In this document: in pieces, positions 60,919 to 64,000 of the stretch
How positions within the stretch are numbered: position 1 is the stretch's first letter
Layout of the letters: each line of letters opens with the position of its first letter
NCBI GenBank assembly: GCA_027422505.1
Contig: JAPQWV010000002.1
Coordinates: forward strand, 28,126,501-28,190,500
Origin: Craterostigma plantagineum
Taxonomy: Eukaryota; Streptophyta; Magnoliopsida; Lamiales; Linderniaceae
Direction: 5' to 3'
Length of the DNA: 64,000 bases
Position numbers and translations under genes: made by a program
Notes under the pieces: model-generated
The model's input: the letters and a program-made list of their open reading frames with translations, nothing else
Told to the model about the DNA's origin: nothing
Database searches by the model: none

Positions 60919-62036
60919 TTAAACCCAAGCTTTCACACCTTGCTTGTAACATATGGCAGAATGATTCCTGGAGTAGTACTCCTCATTCATTTTTTTGGGA
61001 AGGTAACAGTCTCTAGCCAAGTGCCCAGGCTTCCCACAATTATAGCACTTGCTTGGCCCAGAATCATTCCTAGCATCTGACTGTTGGAAAGGTTTTGGTA
61101 GTTGTCTGGAGCTTGATGAGACCCTTTGTCCGTCTGCGGATAATGATGACTTCTTGAAATACTGTTTTGCCATTTTTCTGGTAATAAGGGCAACATGCTT
61201 CTCAAAATATTTGAATTCGGGGTCTGATTCTGATTCGGAGTCTTCATTGTCTGATGGAGTGGGTGGCTTTGCAGACTTACTCTTTCCAGCTTTGATGGTC
61301 CTCTTGTGAGAGTTGTCAGTCACTAAAGCAATGGACCCCATTGATGCCTTGTTTTTTCAGATCTCCAAATGCTTCATTAATGTCGTCACTATGTTGCTCA
61401 AGACTTTGGTAGACATTGTGAATGTCAAGCTCATCAAGATCTTTGTTAAGTCTTAAATGTGTGGTAATTCTTTTCCATGCTGGATGTAGTGAAGTGAGGA
61501 ATTTGACGTTGAGTTCCATGTTTGTCTTTATGATATTAATTTTTCCCAGCTTGTTTACAAGGATCATGAATCTGCTATAAGTCTCACTAATTTGTTCGTC
61601 TGACTTGGCCTTGAAGGAATCGGAAGCAGCAAGCGTATTGGCTTTCTTGGTTCTCTGTCCCCTTTCGGTTCCTTGCATCAGTCTTGTCACTTCATCCCAC
61701 ATTTCTTTAGCTGTTGGATAGCTATCAACTTGGAGGAGTATGTCGGGCAAGCCGAGCATTAAGTAATTCTTTGCAAGAAGATCAGCTCTAGCCCGTTTCT
61801 TTTTTTGAATCAGTGTAATGATCAGGAGTTTTGAGCATTCTGCCTGCTTGAACTGGTGGAGTAACAGTGTCATCGCCACGGACTGAAGTCCAAAACTTTG
61901 CTGGTCCTTCCTCCAAAGCTTTAATGATGTCCTCTCTGTTGCCTTTTCTCAAGAAAGTTGAGAAACCTCCTACTGCGAAATCACCACGTCTAAGGACTGG
62001 TGGACGGACGTTGCTTCGCATGCTATATGAGTCCAT
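60919..62036 (-). pseudogene. Copia gag (UBN2-type) remnant
   Basis: The minus-strand reading from the ATG at 62036 starts MDSYSMRSNVRPPVLRRGDF. It continues through a UBN2-like gag core (AKEMWDEVTRLMQGTE, YSRFMILVNKLG, LKFL-type motif VKFLTSLHPAWKRI) to a CCHC zinc knuckle CYNCGKPGHLARDC. Two frameshifts lie in A-runs of the coding strand, near 61800 and 61357. No protease, integrase or RT follows, so pol is lost to the left of 60919. The domain order and the nearby LTR and primer site support a Copia origin. Confidence 0.85.
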
Positions 62037-62430
62037 TGGTTGTTTGGTAGTGATAGTAACATGGATGTGGTCTGAAAAATGAAAAATTAGTTTCAAGTAA
62101 AAATAATCTAAGTATGAGATTTTAAGAAAGAAAATTTGATCAACACACTTAAATTTTCAAAGTCGTGAAATAGTGATAGTTTCGTAAAGTTGAGGACTTA
62201 GAAATTTCTAGTTTTAGTATTTTTTTTTGGGGGTTTGAGAATGAACCAGTCAATTGAAAACTTCGTGAATGTCTGTTGATTTTCGATTTTTCGATCAAGC
62301 TAAATGATTAAGTCAAACACAAATTAAAATCGGGTACACTAAGTCAAGATCGTGAGTCAAGCCGAAATTTCAAAGGTTTGGAAGCAATTTCGGATGTGTA
62401 ATTCGGGTAAGTAATGTTCGGCTAGAGAGA

Positions 62431-62785
62431 AATTCGGGTAAAGAATTTCGAGTAAAGTTTACATTTCTCCCAAAATTTTGGATGATCTGGCCAAATTTGA
62501 AAATCGGGTAACTTTCGACTTTAGCCGAAAAGTGTAAACCAGGTGGAAATTCGGGTAAGATGATTTTCGGTAAAATGTAAATTTTGCCCAAAATTGACAT
62601 GATCTGTCCGAATTTAAAATTCGGGTAACTTTTAACTTTGGCCGAAAATTGTAAATCAGGTAGGAAATCGGGTAAGATAATTTTCGGGTAAAATGTAAAT
62701 TTCGCCCGAAATTGAGATGATCTGTCCGAACTTAAAATTCGGGTAACTTTCAACTTTGGCCGAAAATTGTAAATCAGGTAGGAAA
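62431..62785 (-). repeat. ~118-bp tandem repeats in the Copia leader
   Basis: Three units start ATTCGGGTAA (about 62431, 62549 and 62667) and share segments such as GATGATCTG, CGGGTAACTTT and GCCGAAAA. The last two units are the most alike. Leader minisatellites of this kind occur in several plant LTR elements. Confidence 0.85.
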
Positions 62786-63259
62786 TTCGGGCGATTTGAG
62801 ACACTTGCTATATTTGCTACAGTAACTTTTCGCCAAGATTTTTGAGGAAGATCCGGGTGATAAAAATCGGGTAGCAGGATAAGCCGAAATGCAGAGCCCG
62901 AAAATTGCCAATTTAGACTAATTTTAGGCCAAATGAATAATTTTTCGGATTGTAGGAGCCGAATTCTGGGCACTGTTTGTTCATCCACCCGAAAATGAAA
63001 AAGCTGTAACAGAAATACAAAGCTCAGACTTTATTTTGTCTCTAATCTTACTCAAAGTTGACAGAGGTCGACACAAAGGAACAGAAAAACACTCATTAAC
63101 GATTTATCTAATTCAAGAAGGAAAAAGACGATAAAAATGATTCAAGGCATCCAAAACACATGAAAAAAAATCGAAAGTGGGTTTTGTTCAAATGCTCTTT
63201 CAAATCTCATTGGAATTGAAAGAAACTGGATTCAAATCGTTGAGATCGATCCACGTTTA

Positions 63260-63271
63260 GCTCTGATACCA
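63260..63271 (-). other. Copia primer binding site
   Basis: TGGTATCAGAGC on the minus strand, two bases after the LTR; complementary to initiator tRNA-Met. Confidence 0.85.
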
Positions 63272-63273
63272 CT

Positions 63274-63564
63274 TGTTGGTCCACTTGTTACCAAACAAGG
63301 ATCACAAGATTATTAGAAAGATTGAAAGCAAAATAAACACCTTTAGTGTGTGTTCGTGTGTGTGTCTAACGAAAACAACTTCAGTAAAATTTCTTTTGAT
63401 CAAACCTGAAAAGGGTTTAAAGGGAATTTATATACCACATTAAGTTGGTATATTAAATTCCAATACTCAAACTATTGACATATTACATTGTCTCCCCAAA
63501 CTACACAATAACAAAATACACCCAAGAGAAAGGATAATTAGAGGAGCTACATAATTTCCTAACA
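63274..63564 (-). repeat. Copia 5' LTR, 291 bp
   Basis: Minus strand TGTTAGGAAATT ... ACCAACA, canonical TG...CA ends, with a TATATAAA box at 63427-63434. Confidence 0.8.
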
Positions 63565-63606
63565 TAGTCACCGATTCTCATGGGATGAGAGAGGGGGCAC
63601 CACTGA

Positions 63607-64000
63607 CAGGGGCGGATCTATTCATGGGCCGGAGGGGGCCACGGCCCCCCCGAAAAATTTTCGAAATTTTTAGTACTATATATGTATTATATAGTGTTAA
63701 TACGTAAATATGTTTCTCTTTTATAAAATACAGTAAAATATCATGTGGCATGGTGGTGAGGGAACTGTTTTGCACTTCAGTGGTCGAGTGTTCGATTCGG
63801 TGCTAGTACAAATATTTATTCTTTTGTTTTTTATATTACTTTTGTGTTTTATTTTGTTCTTTTTGTCCTTAGCGGTGTATAACTTTTAGTTTTCTTAATT
63901 CTCACCTTTATATTCTAATTTTATTTCTTAAGACATTTTTTGTAGTTTACTGTTTCTTTTTAGTTCTTATATTTTTTTATTTCTAACCAAAATACAACTA
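63607..64000. mobile_element. Start of an hAT-type element with tRNA-like segment, runs off the window
   Basis: CAGGGGCGGATCTATTCATG followed by a GGGGGCCACGGCCCCCCC palindrome is a familiar plant hAT-like end. At 63747-63812 the plus strand has GGCATGGTGGTGAGGG and GTTCGATTCGG, which look like A- and B-box parts of a degraded tRNA. The other terminus is outside the window. Confidence 0.55.

Larger units (their letters stand above)
60919..63564 (-). mobile_element. Truncated Copia element: LTR, leader and gag only
   Basis: Reading on the minus strand: 5' LTR 63564-63274, primer site 63271-63260, a long leader with tandem repeats, then gag to 60919. The remainder and the other LTR are not seen in the window. 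It is a different family from the plus-strand Copia (LTR ends TGTTAG...CCAACA). Confidence 0.82.

Overview
The window is nuclear DNA of a flowering plant, most likely a eudicot. The evidence is intron-containing genes with GT-AG borders, a leucine-rich-repeat receptor-like protein, a trichome-birefringence-like (TBL) acetyltransferase, a plant bHLH factor and a dense mix of plant transposons (Copia, PIF/Harbinger, CACTA, hAT, Mutator-like and Stowaway elements). Nothing prokaryotic, viral-operon-like or CRISPR-like is present. An asterid/Lamiales origin is only a guess.

The dominant structure is a large direct duplication. Positions 1-25826 (copy 1) are repeated almost base for base at 34546-60378 (copy 2), offset about 34.53-34.56 kb. 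Each copy carries, in order: a 12-kb transposon-rich stretch with a small conserved gene on the minus strand (3888-4127), an LRR receptor-like protein pseudogene, a three-exon TBL gene on the minus strand, several small inverted-repeat elements and a 4.9-kb Copia retrotransposon. The copies differ mainly by 1-3 nt indels and microsatellite lengths, with very few substitutions. They are therefore either extremely young or a false (haplotypic) duplication in an assembly with residual indel errors.

The unique spacer 25827-34545 starts abruptly inside the Myb/SANT-like ORF of a PIF/Harbinger element. It then holds the Harbinger transposase (frameshifted), a non-autonomous CACTA-like element carrying a nested Mutator-like MITE, an apparently intact three-exon bHLH gene, and a promoter-like stretch bounded by an inverted repeat. 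The truncated Harbinger suggests that the real unit is 25827-60378 (34,552 bp), and that a further copy of the spacer lies just upstream of the window.

After copy 2, 60379-64000 contains the LTR, leader and gag of a second, minus-strand Copia remnant and the start of an hAT-type element that runs off the end.

Host genes worth keeping are the TBL gene (two copies), the bHLH gene, the small conserved gene (two copies, one frameshifted) and the RLP pseudogene (two copies). They do not form a pathway. No coherent novel multi-gene system is visible. The most original signals are the duplication breakpoint, a GGTACC-rich MITE family with 9-bp target duplications, and a protease-less Copia with TAT...ATA LTR ends.
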